Of a DNA stretch of 64,000 nt, positions 44,721-54,297 are shown in pieces; position 1 is the stretch's first letter, and every line of letters begins with the position of its first letter. A program made the position numbers and the translations under genes. Origin of the DNA: Chryseobacterium oryzae (GTDB lineage Bacteria > Bacteroidota > Bacteroidia > Flavobacteriales > Weeksellaceae); the NCBI RefSeq assembly GCF_022811665.1, contig NZ_CP094529.1:248001-312000 (forward strand), read 5' to 3'. The notes under the pieces are model-generated. The model saw only the letters and a program-made list of their open reading frames with translations. It had not been told where the DNA came from and searched no databases.

Positions 44721-47429
44721 TTATCGTTTCATAAAGTAACTGAAATACGTACAGCTTCCCAATAGCTCTTTTGAAGTTTCAGTATCGGAATATTGGTTTT
44801 TCAGCTGGGTGAAATAATTTCGATATTTTTGATTTTTCAGGAGAGCCATTTCTTTTTCTTGAGCGTCGGTTTTTTCAGACCATTTGGGATCGGCATAATC
44901 TATATTGGCTTGATGCTTTGCTTCATATTGATAAAATTTCCCTTGTTCAGCACTCGCCATTTGAAATAAAATCCGAGCTTTCTCTTCTCTATTCGTACTA
45001 ATATTTAAAGCTTTTTGGTAGTAATTGATGCTAAGATCAAAATTATCCGGCTCAATAAATGTTTCAGAAGAAAAGTTTTTGTAGTAGTATTGATATGGAC
45101 TTTCTGTCGATGTTGTCCAGAAATCATATTTACCACCATTACTGTTGTCGACATCCATTACAAAAAGCTGACGGTAATAACCGAGGATAGAAGTGTTATA
45201 AAGTACATTTCCAATTAGCTGATTGGCTTTTGCTGCTTTGGCATCTTTACCTGTTCCTATTTTTTGCAACTGTATCATGGCGTCCGCAAGTTCCAGTTTA
45301 TTCATTTTATGTTTAATGAACGGAAAGGCAGAATAATCTTCAGGTTTCATACTTTTTGTTTCTGGACTTTGGAAGCTTTCCCAAACATTATGTCCGAAAA
45401 CCAAATTCGGAATATTGTTGTAGCCGTCGTAATTTTCTCCGTTGTAAACAAACTTTTCATATTTTTCGGTTTCAGGATTATATTTTTCGTAGTTGTCTCT
45501 CGGAATTCCGGAAAAGTTCAAAGCTTTTTGGTAATAAGATTTGGCTTTAGTGAAATCTGCAAGTTTCATGGCTCTGTCGCCGTAAATGGTAGCAAAAAAT
45601 GCATCTATATTTCCTACATCATCCAGATTTTTAGCAATTATTTGCTGTTCGAATTTGGTTTTGTCCGGTTTTCTGTAAAATTCTTCAACACTTTTAACTA
45701 AATCTGAATTTGGGTTGTACTGCAAATCGGAAAGTTTATTATTCATGAGAAAAGATTTTCCGTCTTCACCTTGAAGAAAATAGCGGTTAGCAAGAACATC
45801 TTTCAGAAAATCTGCTGTGGAGGGAGCTTCACCATAATAATTATATTCATTTATTTCGGTGCTGTCTTTTTTTACAGGTGGTTTTTCAATAAAGTATTCA
45901 GCATAATTTTTCATTAAATGATCTTCGTATTCCGAATCTATTTTAGGCTGAGAAACAATGTCGTTAAGAACTTTCATTCTCTTAATTTCTTCTAGATATT
46001 CAGGATTGTTGGTTTGCATTTCAGACAAAATCTCACTGCTTTCTTTATAATCTTTTTTTAGGAATTTTAAATAAGCGTCTGCAATCTGCCAATATTCATC
46101 TTTAGATTTTTCTTTCGTTTTTGATGTGAATTTTTCAAGATCATTCAGAAAATCTTTTTCATTTTCGTTTTGAGAATAATAGTAGGCATTATTTTTAATG
46201 TAAGTAGGGATTCTGTCCGGATTTTCAAACAGCTCATCATTACTCTGTTCAGATTTTTCATTGGTTTTATCCGATTTTTTTCCACCAAAAAGGTTTTTGA
46301 AGAAAAGAACAATTTTCTGCCAGAAGCTCAGTTCTTTTTTCTCTATTTCTTTTTTTTCGGTTTCGCCAATATGTTCTTTTTTGTCTGAATTAATATTGCT
46401 GTCTTTCGAAGCATAATAATAAGTAGGAAGATAATTTCTTTCTAATTCATTAATACTTCTAGCAGCCATAACTTTTAGAATTTCAGAATCAGGATCTATT
46501 TCATACATTTTTTCCATCATAGGAATCGGATTGGTAAAATCTTCATACCCTAATAGAAAATATGCCATGTTTTTCTCTTCATTGTTTGCAGCTCTTTTCA
46601 GAATATTGCTGAACGAAGCAGAATCTGAAAGTTTCATCGATACAAAAGCAGATTCTTTCCTGCTTTTTGAATTTATAAAAACCTGAAAAAAATTCCAATT
46701 GGCTTCATTACCCATTTCGAGTCCTCTTTGTGCTCCTGCTAATTGGTCGAGAGCCATATAATAGACTGTACCTTTCAATTTATTAGGCAAAACGTAAGTT
46801 TTAAAAGCCTGTAGTGCAGCATCATAATTTCTCGTATAATGATTTAATCTTACGAGTTGATATCCGTAACGTTGCTTTATTTCGGGATTTTTTGTTGCAT
46901 TATAGAGAGAAATTAAGGCAGAAGTTGTTTTTCTGTAATCTAATTGCTGTGCATTTTTAGTATTTTCGTTCTCGCGATAGTAAAAAGAATTGGCATCTTC
47001 CACATAATTTATTCTCATGTAAGGTTCCAGATATTTTGCTTCGATTAAATAATCTATAGCTTCGCGATATTTAGTGTAAAAACCGTTTCCTAATTTATTT
47101 AATAACGGATTGTTTGGGCTACCTTTTTTTAATTCATTTAAATCGTTCAGACTGATTTTGTTCACCAGATAATCTGTTTCGGAATAACTCATTTGGTTTC
47201 CGAAAAACTTACGCCAAGACTCAATGTTTTCATCCGGAATCTGCGAAGGTTTGTAATCGGTATAAAATCTTGAAGAATAATTATGGAGAAATGGAAGATA
47301 AGATTTATCTTTTATGATGCTCTGCGTAAAAAGGTTGAAATAATCGCTGTCCGGATCAGACCAGGCGCACGCTTGTGTATTAATATAAAAAAGCGATATT
47401 GTGGCCAATGAAAGAATGTGTTTTTTCAT
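44721..47429 (-). CDS. Large secreted helical-repeat protein, unknown function
   Basis: 902 residues: a signal peptide (to about residue 20) and mature start CAWSDPDSDYFNLF, so Cys21 could be lipidated although TQAC is a weak lipobox. The body is helical with TPR-like pairs (AKSYYQKALNFSG, SINYYQKALNISTNREEKAR). A Lys/Glu-rich insert around 350-395 contains a basic hydrophobic helix (LSFWQKIVLFFKNLF). No catalytic motif is recognised. It follows the lipoprotein gene on the same strand with a 106-base gap and a -7 box of its own. Confidence 0.75.
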   Translation of the reverse strand: MKKHILSLATISLFYINTQACAWSDPDSDYFNLFTQSIIKDKSYLPFLHNYSSRFYTDYKPSQIPDENIESWRKFFGNQMSYSETDYLVNKISLNDLNELKKGSPNNPLLNKLGNGFYTKYREAIDYLIEAKYLEPYMRINYVEDANSFYYRENENTKNAQQLDYRKTTSALISLYNATKNPEIKQRYGYQLVRLNHYTRNYDAALQAFKTYVLPNKLKGTVYYMALDQLAGAQRGLEMGNEANWNFFQVFINSKSRKESAFVSMKLSDSASFSNILKRAANNEEKNMAYFLLGYEDFTNPIPMMEKMYEIDPDSEILKVMAARSINELERNYLPTYYYASKDSNINSDKKEHIGETEKKEIEKKELSFWQKIVLFFKNLFGGKKSDKTNEKSEQSNDELFENPDRIPTYIKNNAYYYSQNENEKDFLNDLEKFTSKTKEKSKDEYWQIADAYLKFLKKDYKESSEILSEMQTNNPEYLEEIKRMKVLNDIVSQPKIDSEYEDHLMKNYAEYFIEKPPVKKDSTEINEYNYYGEAPSTADFLKDVLANRYFLQGEDGKSFLMNNKLSDLQYNPNSDLVKSVEEFYRKPDKTKFEQQIIAKNLDDVGNIDAFFATIYGDRAMKLADFTKAKSYYQKALNFSGIPRDNYEKYNPETEKYEKFVYNGENYDGYNNIPNLVFGHNVWESFQSPETKSMKPEDYSAFPFIKHKMNKLELADAMIQLQKIGTGKDAKAAKANQLIGNVLYNTSILGYYRQLFVMDVDNSNGGKYDFWTTSTESPYQYYYKNFSSETFIEPDNFDLSINYYQKALNISTNREEKARILFQMASAEQGKFYQYEAKHQANIDYADPKWSEKTDAQEKEMALLKNQKYRNYFTQLKNQYSDTETSKELLGSCTYFSYFMKR

Positions 47430-47514
47430 AATATTTTGTTAGTGTTGGTTGGTTCTTTCTGCTAATGAAAGGATGTCTTTTGTACTTAGGATACTTTAAC
47501 CATTTCTTTGGAAT

Positions 47515-47522
47515 CAAATTTA
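47515..47522 (-). promoter_or_regulatory. -7 box of the 902-aa protein gene
   Basis: Exact TAAATTTG on the minus strand in the gap between the two genes, predicting a leader of about 80 nt. Confidence 0.5.
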
Positions 47523-47535
47523 TGGTTCTCAATAT

Positions 47536-48507
47536 TTAAAAAGATCGGTTCTCTACAAATTTACTGTCTAATTGATAATATACAATGGTATAGTTCCCTA
47601 TTTTTTGATCTAAGAACTGAATAGCATTATGAAGTTGTTTTTCAGAAACTTCTTCTACTTTTATTTTGAAACCTTTATTGAGAAAGTTGCCGAAATAAAA
47701 TCCATCATTTAAAACTTCAGCTTCATTGGCTGATATTTTTTTGAAATCAGGATGATTTAAATCTTTAGTTGAAAGAGCATTAATCAGTTTGTGTTTCCCT
47801 AAATGATTGGTTACAATTCCCCATGAATAAATAGGCAGCGCAACTTCTATTTTTTTTATGGGATAGTCTTCAAGTTTAGATAAATAACTTTTCATAATAT
47901 TCAAATCCAGAATAGAGTTTTTGTCCGAATTTTCCAATGGTGATGAAGTAGAATAGCACATGAGATATACTTTGTCAACAGGCGGTATTCCGGATGTTTC
48001 TTTGTCTTTTACCTGATGTAGACGCAAAGTACAGGTGATTTCTTTCTGAGAAATCTTTTTTAACTGTTTTAGGAACTCAAAATAATCCTCTTTTGTTCCT
48101 GATGTCCAGTCGCAGTCAATTTGAATTTCCCCATTTGCTTTAAGCTGGTAATCTGTAATTTTCTTTTTAATTAAAGTATTTATTTTCTCTGCCAAAAAAG
48201 GAATTTCTTTTTTTTGAATATTAATAAAACTTCTGTTGGTGATGAAAACTGTGGGGACAATCTCTTTTTCAGTTTCAAAATTCTGATTTTTGCTAATTAC
48301 CGCTACAGGTTCGAATTTGCCGTTTATTTTATCAACATCGAAAAATCTTGTATATAAAAAAGGGTAATCGGCTTTAGATAAAGCATCTTTTTCTGGTTTA
48401 TCTAATGCAAGATTGGTTTTCCAATAGTAAAAGGTAAAAGAGTGTTTTTCCTTTTTTGTGCAGGAAAATAATAGAAGTATAAAAAAAAGAAGTGCAGTTT
48501 TTTTCAT
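47536..48507 (-). CDS. Lipoprotein with TIM-barrel-like (DUF3142-like?) domain
   Basis: 323 residues. Lipoprotein signal MKKTALLFFILLLFSC, lipidated Cys16. The segments GEIQIDCDWTSGTKEDYFEF, DKVYLMCYST and VALPIYSWGIV are spaced like the beta strands of a glycosidase-type TIM barrel and recall DUF3142; this is a suggestion, not a secure match. It is paired with the large secreted protein downstream, which points to a shared surface or periplasmic task. Divergent from rplC. Confidence 0.7.
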   Translation of the reverse strand: MKKTALLFFILLLFSCTKKEKHSFTFYYWKTNLALDKPEKDALSKADYPFLYTRFFDVDKINGKFEPVAVISKNQNFETEKEIVPTVFITNRSFINIQKKEIPFLAEKINTLIKKKITDYQLKANGEIQIDCDWTSGTKEDYFEFLKQLKKISQKEITCTLRLHQVKDKETSGIPPVDKVYLMCYSTSSPLENSDKNSILDLNIMKSYLSKLEDYPIKKIEVALPIYSWGIVTNHLGKHKLINALSTKDLNHPDFKKISANEAEVLNDGFYFGNFLNKGFKIKVEEVSEKQLHNAIQFLDQKIGNYTIVYYQLDSKFVENRSF

Positions 48508-48610
48508 AGTGAAATTTCGGACAGATAAAAATACTAAATCCTTTGGATGGTTTTAAATAAAGTTAAAAATCATTTAACTTTCTATAAATCAAAATATTTT
48601 ATCGAAAATA

Positions 48611-48641
48611 TTTGTCAGATAAAATATTATTCATAAATTTG
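48611..48641 (+). promoter_or_regulatory. Promoter of the S10/spc operon (rplC...)
   Basis: TTTG (48611-48614), 19-base spacer, exact TAAATTTG (48634-48641) followed by CA. It predicts a ~105-nt leader before rplC that contains a small ORF. Confidence 0.85.
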
Positions 48642-48664
48642 CACACTCATTTTAGGGGAGGAGT

Positions 48665-48751
48665 ATGCCTAAATTCAAAATTAGTAATTACTTGAGCACC
48701 CGAAAAATGACCGTGAACCCAAGAAAATTTTATAACATATTATATAAATAA
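48665..48751 (+). CDS. 28-aa leader ORF translationally coupled to rplC
   Basis: An ATG at 48665 opens a frame of 28 basic-rich codons ([11 protein letters not shown] ... RKFYNILYK) that ends in TAA at 48749-48751. This stop shares its last base with the rplC ATG (TAATG). The ATG is preceded by AGGGGAGGAGT, an SD-like purine run that is rare in this phylum; the GGAGG is only 3 bases from the ATG. Position, overlap and SD suggest a translated regulatory leader peptide for the ribosomal operon. No homologue is known to me. Confidence 0.55.
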   Translation: MPKFKISNYLSTRKMTVNPRKFYNILYK

Positions 48752-49377
48752 TGTCAGGTATTATTGGTAAAAAAATCGGTATGACATCTTTGTTTAACGA
48801 AGAAGGAAAAAACATTCCTTGTACAGTTATCCAAGCTGGTCCATGCTCGGTTTTACAGGTCAGAACCATTGAAAAGGACGGTTATAAGTCAGTTCAATTA
48901 GGTTTCGATGACAAGAGTGAGAAGAACGTTGGTAAAGCGTTAGCTGGTCATTTCAAAAAGGCTGGTTCGGCTCCTAAAGCTAAGTTGGTAGAATTCTACA
49001 GAGAGTTCGTAGACGAAGTAAAAGTAGGAGAAGAGGTGAAAGTTGATTTATTCCTAGAAGGGGAATATGTTGACGTTACAGGTACTTCTAAAGGTAAAGG
49101 TTTCCAAGGTGTTGTTAAAAGACACGGTTTTGGAGGTGTAATGCAGGCAACTCATGGTCAGCACAACAGACTTAGAGCTCCAGGTTCTATCGGTGCTGGT
49201 TCAGACCCTTCAAGAGTATTCAAAGGGATGAGAATGGCTGGAAGAATGGGAGGTAAGCAGGTAACTGTACAAAACCTTCAGGTGTTAAAAGTGGATCAAG
49301 AACAAAATCTTTTAGTAGTAAAAGGTGCTGTTCCGGGAGCTAAAAATTCTTATGTAATTATCAGAAAATGGAACTAG
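48751..49377 (+). CDS. rplC: 50S ribosomal protein L3
   Basis: 208 residues; binds near the 3' end of 23S rRNA and starts 50S assembly. [33 protein letters not shown] and [20 protein letters not shown] are typical. Its last 10 bases overlap the start of rplD. First long gene of the S10/spc operon, behind the leader ORF. Confidence 0.98.
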   Translation: MSGIIGKKIGMTSLFNEEGKNIPCTVIQAGPCSVLQVRTIEKDGYKSVQLGFDDKSEKNVGKALAGHFKKAGSAPKAKLVEFYREFVDEVKVGEEVKVDLFLEGEYVDVTGTSKGKGFQGVVKRHGFGGVMQATHGQHNRLRAPGSIGAGSDPSRVFKGMRMAGRMGGKQVTVQNLQVLKVDQEQNLLVVKGAVPGAKNSYVIIRKWN

Positions 49378-49997
49378 TAGTATTAAATACATCAGGAAAA
49401 GAGACCGGAAGAAAAGTAACTCTAGACGAAACAGTATTCGGAATTGAGCCAAATCAGCACGCGGTTTACTTAGAAGTAAAACAGTACCTTGCTGCACAAA
49501 GACAAGGAACTCATAAAGCAAAAGAAAGAAGCGAAATTACTGCTTCTACTAAAAAACTTAAGAAGCAAAAAGGATCTGGTTCTGCTAGATATGGTGATAT
49601 TAAATCTCCAACTTTCAGAGGTGGAGGTAGAGTATTCGGACCAAAACCAAGAGATTACAGATTCAAATTGAACAAAGCGCTTAAGAGATTAGCTAAAAAA
49701 TCTGTTCTTTCTCAAAAAATGAGAGATAACAGCATTAAAGTATTAGAGGCTTTCAATTTCGAAACTCCTAAGACTAAAGAGTTTATCAACATCAATAACG
49801 CTTTAGGATTCGAAGGTAAAAAATCTCTTTACATCTTAGATGAAGCAAACAAAAATGTTTATTTGTCTTCAAGAAACCTACCTAAAACTAAAGTTCTTGC
49901 TTACAACGAAATTAGTTCTTACGACCTAATTAACGCAGGTGAGATTGTATTTTTAGAAGGTGCTATCGAGAAATTCCAAGAAAATTTAAAGAAATAA
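49368..49997 (+). CDS. rplD: 50S ribosomal protein L4
   Basis: 209 residues. The exit-tunnel loop region [20 protein letters not shown] and [18 protein letters not shown] are intact. In E. coli L4 represses its own operon; whether that applies to this leader is unknown. The ATG overlaps the end of rplC by 10 bases. Confidence 0.98.
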   Translation: MELVVLNTSGKETGRKVTLDETVFGIEPNQHAVYLEVKQYLAAQRQGTHKAKERSEITASTKKLKKQKGSGSARYGDIKSPTFRGGGRVFGPKPRDYRFKLNKALKRLAKKSVLSQKMRDNSIKVLEAFNFETPKTKEFININNALGFEGKKSLYILDEANKNVYLSSRNLPKTKVLAYNEISSYDLINAGEIVFLEGAIEKFQENLKK

Positions 49998-50000
49998 GTC

Positions 50001-50291
50001 ATGTCTATTATTATTAAACCAGTTATTTCAGAAAAGGCTAATTACCTTACAGATTTAAGAGGTTCTTATTCTTTCTTAGTAGATACTAAGGCGAATAAAA
50101 TCCAGATTAAAAAAGCTGTTGAAGCGGCTTACGGTGTAAAAGTAGCAGACGTTAACACAATGATTTATGCTCCGAAGGTTTCTTCAAAGTACACTAAAAA
50201 AGGTCTTCAAGTAGGAAAGACAAACAAATTGAAAAAAGCGGTAATCAAACTTGCTGAAGGTGAGGTTATCGATATTTTTGCTGTAAATTAA
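50001..50291 (+). CDS. rplW: 50S ribosomal protein L23
   Basis: 96 residues; sits at the tunnel exit and binds SRP and trigger factor. Start IIIKPVISEKANYL and KIQIKKAVEAAYGVKVADVN are family hallmarks. 3 bases after rplD. Confidence 0.97.
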   Translation: MSIIIKPVISEKANYLTDLRGSYSFLVDTKANKIQIKKAVEAAYGVKVADVNTMIYAPKVSSKYTKKGLQVGKTNKLKKAVIKLAEGEVIDIFAVN

Positions 50292-50313
50292 TTATTAATT
50301 ATAAATAATAGTA

Positions 50314-51135
50314 ATGTCTGTTAGAAAATTAAAACCTATCACCCCGGGACAGAGATTCAGAATTGTAAACAATTTTGAGGAAATTACTACCAACAAACCA
50401 GAGAAATCTCTAACAGTTGGTATTAAAAAGTCAGGTGGACGTAACCAAACAGGTAAAATGACCATGCGTTACACCGGAGGTGGACACAAAAAGAAATACA
50501 GAATTATCGACTTCAAAAGAAACAAAGCAAACGTTGAAGCAACTGTAAAATCTGTAGAATACGATCCAAACAGAACTGCATTTATCGCTTTATTAGAGTA
50601 CGCAGACGGAGAGAAGAGATACATCATCGCTCCAAACGGTATTAAAGTAGATCAGAAAGTAGTTTCAGGTGAAAGCGTAGAACCAAACGTAGGTAACGCA
50701 ATGAAATTGAAAAACATTCCATTGGGTACTGTAATTTCTTGTGTTGAAATGAAACCTGGACAAGGTGCTATTTTAGCAAGAAGTGCGGGTTCTTCAGCTC
50801 AACTTACTTCAAGAGACGGAAAATATGCAATCATTAAATTGCCTTCAGGAGAATCTAGAATGATCCTTACTGAATGTATGGCTATGATTGGATCTGTTTC
50901 TAACTCAGATCACCAATTAACGGTATCAGGTAAGGCTGGTAGAAGTAGATGGTTAGGTAGAAGACCTAGAACAAGAGCAGTTGTAATGAACCCTGTAGAT
51001 CACCCAATGGGAGGTGGTGAAGGACGTTCTTCTGGAGGTCACCCAAGATCTAGAAACGGTAAACCATCTAAAGGTTACAAAACTAGAAAGAAAAACAAAG
51101 TGTCTAACCGTTACATCGTATCTAAAAGAAAATAA
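50314..51135 (+). CDS. rplB: 50S ribosomal protein L2
   Basis: 273 residues; supports subunit joining and peptidyl transfer. The motifs [20 protein letters not shown] and [20 protein letters not shown] (with the important His) are present. Confidence 0.98.
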   Translation: MSVRKLKPITPGQRFRIVNNFEEITTNKPEKSLTVGIKKSGGRNQTGKMTMRYTGGGHKKKYRIIDFKRNKANVEATVKSVEYDPNRTAFIALLEYADGEKRYIIAPNGIKVDQKVVSGESVEPNVGNAMKLKNIPLGTVISCVEMKPGQGAILARSAGSSAQLTSRDGKYAIIKLPSGESRMILTECMAMIGSVSNSDHQLTVSGKAGRSRWLGRRPRTRAVVMNPVDHPMGGGEGRSSGGHPRSRNGKPSKGYKTRKKNKVSNRYIVSKRK

Positions 51136-51137
51136 TT

Positions 51138-51416
51138 ATGGCAAGATCACTTAAAAAAGGACCATTCATTCATCATACTTTAGATAAGAAGGTTCAGGCA
51201 AATATTGAGTCTGGTAAAAAGACTGTTATTAAAACTTGGTCTAGAGCATCAATGATTTCTCCGGACTTCGTAGGACAAACTATTGCTGTACACAACGGGA
51301 AATCTTTTATCCCCGTATATGTTACAGAAAACATGGTAGGTCACAAGTTAGGCGAATTTTCTCCAACAAGATCTTTCAGAGGTCATGGTGGTAACAAAAA
51401 CAAAGGAAGCAGATAA
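51138..51416 (+). CDS. rpsS: 30S ribosomal protein S19
   Basis: 92 residues; forms a head complex with S13. [18 protein letters not shown] and [18 protein letters not shown] identify it. Separated from rplB by two bases and from rplV by two. Confidence 0.98.
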   Translation: MARSLKKGPFIHHTLDKKVQANIESGKKTVIKTWSRASMISPDFVGQTIAVHNGKSFIPVYVTENMVGHKLGEFSPTRSFRGHGGNKNKGSR

Positions 51417-51418
51417 TC

Positions 51419-51817
51419 ATGGGATCAAGAAAAAGAGAAAGTGCTTTAGCACGTAAATTAACGAATCAGGATGTAGCGAAAGCGTTACACAACGATTGCC
51501 CGTCTTCTCCTAGAAAAATGAGATTGGTAGCTGATATCATCAGAGGAGTTGAAGTAGAAAAAGCTTTAAGCATTCTAAAATATTCTAAAAAAGATGCGTC
51601 AAACAAATTGGAGAAAGTATTACTTTCTGCAATGGCAAACTGGCAAACTAAAAACGAAGGTGCTGATATTGAAGAGGCAAACCTTATCGTTAAAGAAATT
51701 TTTGTAGACAGTGCAAGACAATTGAAGAGACTAAGACCAGCTCCACAAGGTAGAGGGTACAGAATCAGAAAAAGATCAAACCACATTACGCTAATCTTAG
51801 GTACAAAAGAAAATTAA
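51419..51817 (+). CDS. rplV: 50S ribosomal protein L22
   Basis: 132 residues; its long hairpin lines the exit tunnel. [20 protein letters not shown] and [19 protein letters not shown] are clear. Confidence 0.97.
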   Translation: MGSRKRESALARKLTNQDVAKALHNDCPSSPRKMRLVADIIRGVEVEKALSILKYSKKDASNKLEKVLLSAMANWQTKNEGADIEEANLIVKEIFVDSARQLKRLRPAPQGRGYRIRKRSNHITLILGTKEN

Positions 51818-51824
51818 TCAAGGT

Positions 51825-52571
51825 ATGGGACAGAAGACAAATCCAATTGGTAACAGATTAGGTATCATCAGAGGATGGGATTCTAACTGGTTTGGCGGAA
51901 ACGATTATGGAGACAGAATCGCAGAAGACTATAAAATCAGAAGATACCTTGAAGCAAGATTATCTAAAGGTGGTATTTCAAGAATTTTTATTGAAAGAAC
52001 ATTAAAATTAGTAACCGTTACAATTACTACTGCAAGACCAGGATTAATTATCGGTAAAGGTGGTCAGGAAGTTGATAAATTGAAAGAAGAGTTGAAAAAA
52101 TTGACTAAAAAGGATATTCAAATCAACATTTTCGAAATCAAAAGACCTGAACTTGATGCAGTATTAGTTGCAGACAGCATTGCTAAACAAATCGAGAACC
52201 GTATCTCTTACAGAAGAGCTGTGAAAATGGCAATTGCTTCTACAATGAGAATGGGAGCTGAAGGAATCAAAGTTCAAATCTCTGGTAGATTGAACGGAGC
52301 TGAAATGGCAAGATCAGAATCTTTCAAAGACGGAAGAATTCCATTGTCGACTTTCAGAGCAGATATCGACTATCATATCGGTGAAGCTTTAACTCAGTAC
52401 GGAAAGCTAGGTGTAAAAGTTTGGATTATGAAAGGTGAAGTTTACGGTAAAAGAGAACTTTCCCCACTAGTAGGACAACAGAAAAAAGCACCAGCAGGAG
52501 GTAGAGGAGAAAGAAACGATAGAGGTGGAGATAGAAAGCCAAGAAGAAACAATAATAACAATAATAATTAA
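51825..52571 (+). CDS. rpsC: 30S ribosomal protein S3 with Asn-rich tail
   Basis: 248 residues; mRNA entry-site protein with a KH domain ([18 protein letters not shown]). [20 protein letters not shown] is the standard start. The C-terminus is a Gly/Arg/Asp-rich linker ending in two Arg and seven Asn, encoded by AAC/AAT triplet repeats. This tail is length-variable low-complexity sequence and is directly followed by the heptamer-repeat spacer. Confidence 0.97.
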   Translation: MGQKTNPIGNRLGIIRGWDSNWFGGNDYGDRIAEDYKIRRYLEARLSKGGISRIFIERTLKLVTVTITTARPGLIIGKGGQEVDKLKEELKKLTKKDIQINIFEIKRPELDAVLVADSIAKQIENRISYRRAVKMAIASTMRMGAEGIKVQISGRLNGAEMARSESFKDGRIPLSTFRADIDYHIGEALTQYGKLGVKVWIMKGEVYGKRELSPLVGQQKKAPAGGRGERNDRGGDRKPRRNNNNNNN

Positions 52572-52668
52572 TTAGAAGTTAGAAGATAGAAACTAGAAAT
52601 TAGATCTTCCGTTACAAGAACTGAATTCAATTTTATCTAACATCTAACATCTAACATCTAACATCTAA
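52572..52668 (+). repeat. Bipartite 7-bp-period repeat in the rpsC-rplP spacer
   Basis: Starting at the first base after the rpsC stop: TTAGAAG, TTAGAAG, ATAGAAA, CTAGAAA, TTAGATC (52572-52606). After a 28-base middle part come ATCTAA and four perfect CATCTAA units (52635-52668). AGA-core heptamers precede TCT-core heptamers on the transcribed strand, so the arms can pair as a long imperfect hairpin. Same architecture as the groES-groEL spacer. Confidence 0.85.
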
Positions 52669-52677
52669 ATTAGAATT

Positions 52678-53103
52678 ATGTTACAACCAAAAAGAACCAA
52701 GTTCCGTAAGGTTCATAAAATGAAGATGAAAGGAGACGCACAGAGAGGATCTCAGTTAGCGTACGGAACTTTCGGAATCAAAGCATTAGAAGGAGCTTGG
52801 ATTACAGCAAGACAAATTGAAGCAGCTCGTATCGCTGCGACAAGATATATGAAGAGAGAAGGTCAGCTATGGATTAAAATCTTCCCAGATAAGCCAATTA
52901 CCAAGAAACCAGCCGAAGTACGTATGGGTAAAGGTAAAGGTGCTGTGGAATATTGGGTAGCTGTAGTAAAACCAGGTAGAATTATGTTTGAAGTAGGTGG
53001 AGTACCTTACGAAGTTGCGAAAGAAGCTCTTAGACTTGCCGCTCAAAAACTACCTGTAGTGACCAAATTTGTAGTTGCTAACGATTTTGTTAAACCTCTT
53101 TAA
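52678..53103 (+). CDS. rplP: 50S ribosomal protein L16
   Basis: 141 residues; positions A-site t[23 protein letters not shown] and [20 protein letters not shown] are typical. The 106-base spacer upstream is unusually long for this operon. Confidence 0.98.
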   Translation: MLQPKRTKFRKVHKMKMKGDAQRGSQLAYGTFGIKALEGAWITARQIEAARIAATRYMKREGQLWIKIFPDKPITKKPAEVRMGKGKGAVEYWVAVVKPGRIMFEVGGVPYEVAKEALRLAAQKLPVVTKFVVANDFVKPL

Positions 53104-53115
53104 TCTCTGAATATA

Positions 53116-53301
53116 ATGAAAAAAGCTGAAATTAAAAATCTAAGCGCGGGAGATCTTCAAAATAAACTGGCTGAAGCTAAAGCTGAATTTACAAAAATGA
53201 AATTAGCTCACAAAATCAGTCCGCTTGAAAACCCGATCCAAATCAGAGATTTGAGAAAAACAATCGCAAGATTAAACACTGAGTTAACTAACAAACAATA
53301 A
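53116..53301 (+). CDS. rpmC: 50S ribosomal protein L29
   Basis: 61 residues, two helices, located at the tunnel exit. KKAEIKNLSAGDLQNKLAEA and NPIQIRDLRKTIARLNTEL fit the family. Confidence 0.96.
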   Translation: MKKAEIKNLSAGDLQNKLAEAKAEFTKMKLAHKISPLENPIQIRDLRKTIARLNTELTNKQ

Positions 53302-53313
53302 TTTCATTTTACA

Positions 53314-53568
53314 ATGGATAGAAATTTAAGAAAAGAAAGAATCGGAGTGGTTTCCAGCAATAAAATGGAAAAAACTATTGTTGTTAGCGAAACTACGAGA
53401 GTAAAGCACCCGATGTACGGTAAATTCGTTTTGAAAACGAAAAAATATACTGCACACGACGAAAACAACGAATGCGCAGAAGGAGATACAGTTTTGATCC
53501 AAGAAACTAGACCTTTGAGCAAGAACAAAAGATGGAGATTAGTAAGAATCATTGAAAAAGCTAAGTAA
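53314..53568 (+). CDS. rpsQ: 30S ribosomal protein S17
   Basis: 84 residues, OB fold. [39 protein letters not shown] and [19 protein letters not shown] identify it. Confidence 0.97.
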   Translation: MDRNLRKERIGVVSSNKMEKTIVVSETTRVKHPMYGKFVLKTKKYTAHDENNECAEGDTVLIQETRPLSKNKRWRLVRIIEKAK

Positions 53569-53570
53569 TA

Positions 53571-53939
53571 ATGTTACAAACAGAATCAAGATTAAAAGTT
53601 GCTGATAACACAGGTGCTAAAGAAGTATTGGTTATCAGAGTTCTGGGAGGAACCAGAAGAAGATATGCTTCAGTTGGTGATAAAATCGTTGTTACTATCA
53701 AAGATTCTACACCATCAGGAAACGCTAAGAAAGGTCAGGTATCTAAAGCTGTAGTAGTAAGAACTAAAAAAGCAGTAAGAAGAAAAGATGGTTCATACAT
53801 CAAATTCGAAGACAATGCTTGTGTATTGCTAAACGCAGCAGGAGAAATGAGAGGAACTCGTGTTTTCGGACCGGTTGCCCGTGAGTTGAGAGACAAAGAA
53901 TATATGAAAATCATTTCATTAGCTCCTGAAGTACTTTAA
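53571..53939 (+). CDS. rplN: 50S ribosomal protein L14
   Basis: 122 residues; at the subunit interface. [20 protein letters not shown] and [20 protein letters not shown] are standard. Confidence 0.98.
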   Translation: MLQTESRLKVADNTGAKEVLVIRVLGGTRRRYASVGDKIVVTIKDSTPSGNAKKGQVSKAVVVRTKKAVRRKDGSYIKFEDNACVLLNAAGEMRGTRVFGPVARELRDKEYMKIISLAPEVL

Positions 53940-53959
53940 TATTTAAAATTTTAAAAAAA

Positions 53960-54286
53960 ATGTCAAAGTTAAAAATAAAAAGAGGAGATAACGTAATCGT
54001 AACTACCGGTAAGAAAGGTCTTAAAGGTGGTACAGGTGAAGTTATTGAAGTGATCAAAAAAGAAGGAAGAGACCCTAGAGTTATCGTTGCAGGACTTAAC
54101 ATCGTTAAAAAACACGTTAAGCCTTCAGCTTCTAATCCTCAAGGAGGAATCACTGAGAAAGAAGCTTCTATTCATATCTCAAACGTAGCTTTAGTTGGTA
54201 AAGACGGAAAAGCTATCAAAGTAGGTTTCAAAATCGAAGGAGATAAGAAAGTAAGAATCAACAAAAAAACGGGTGAAACTTTATAA
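53960..54286 (+). CDS. rplX: 50S ribosomal protein L24
   Basis: 108 residues; KOW motif in [20 protein letters not shown], then [12 protein letters not shown]. Assembly initiator protein of the 50S subunit. Confidence 0.97.
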   Translation: MSKLKIKRGDNVIVTTGKKGLKGGTGEVIEVIKKEGRDPRVIVAGLNIVKKHVKPSASNPQGGITEKEASIHISNVALVGKDGKAIKVGFKIEGDKKVRINKKTGETL

Positions 54287-54297
54287 TTTTTAAGAAC

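Noticed and set aside
52635..52668. CRISPR array suggested by tandem repeats
   Set aside because: The unit is only 7 bp with no spacers and no cas genes; it is a simple-sequence element.
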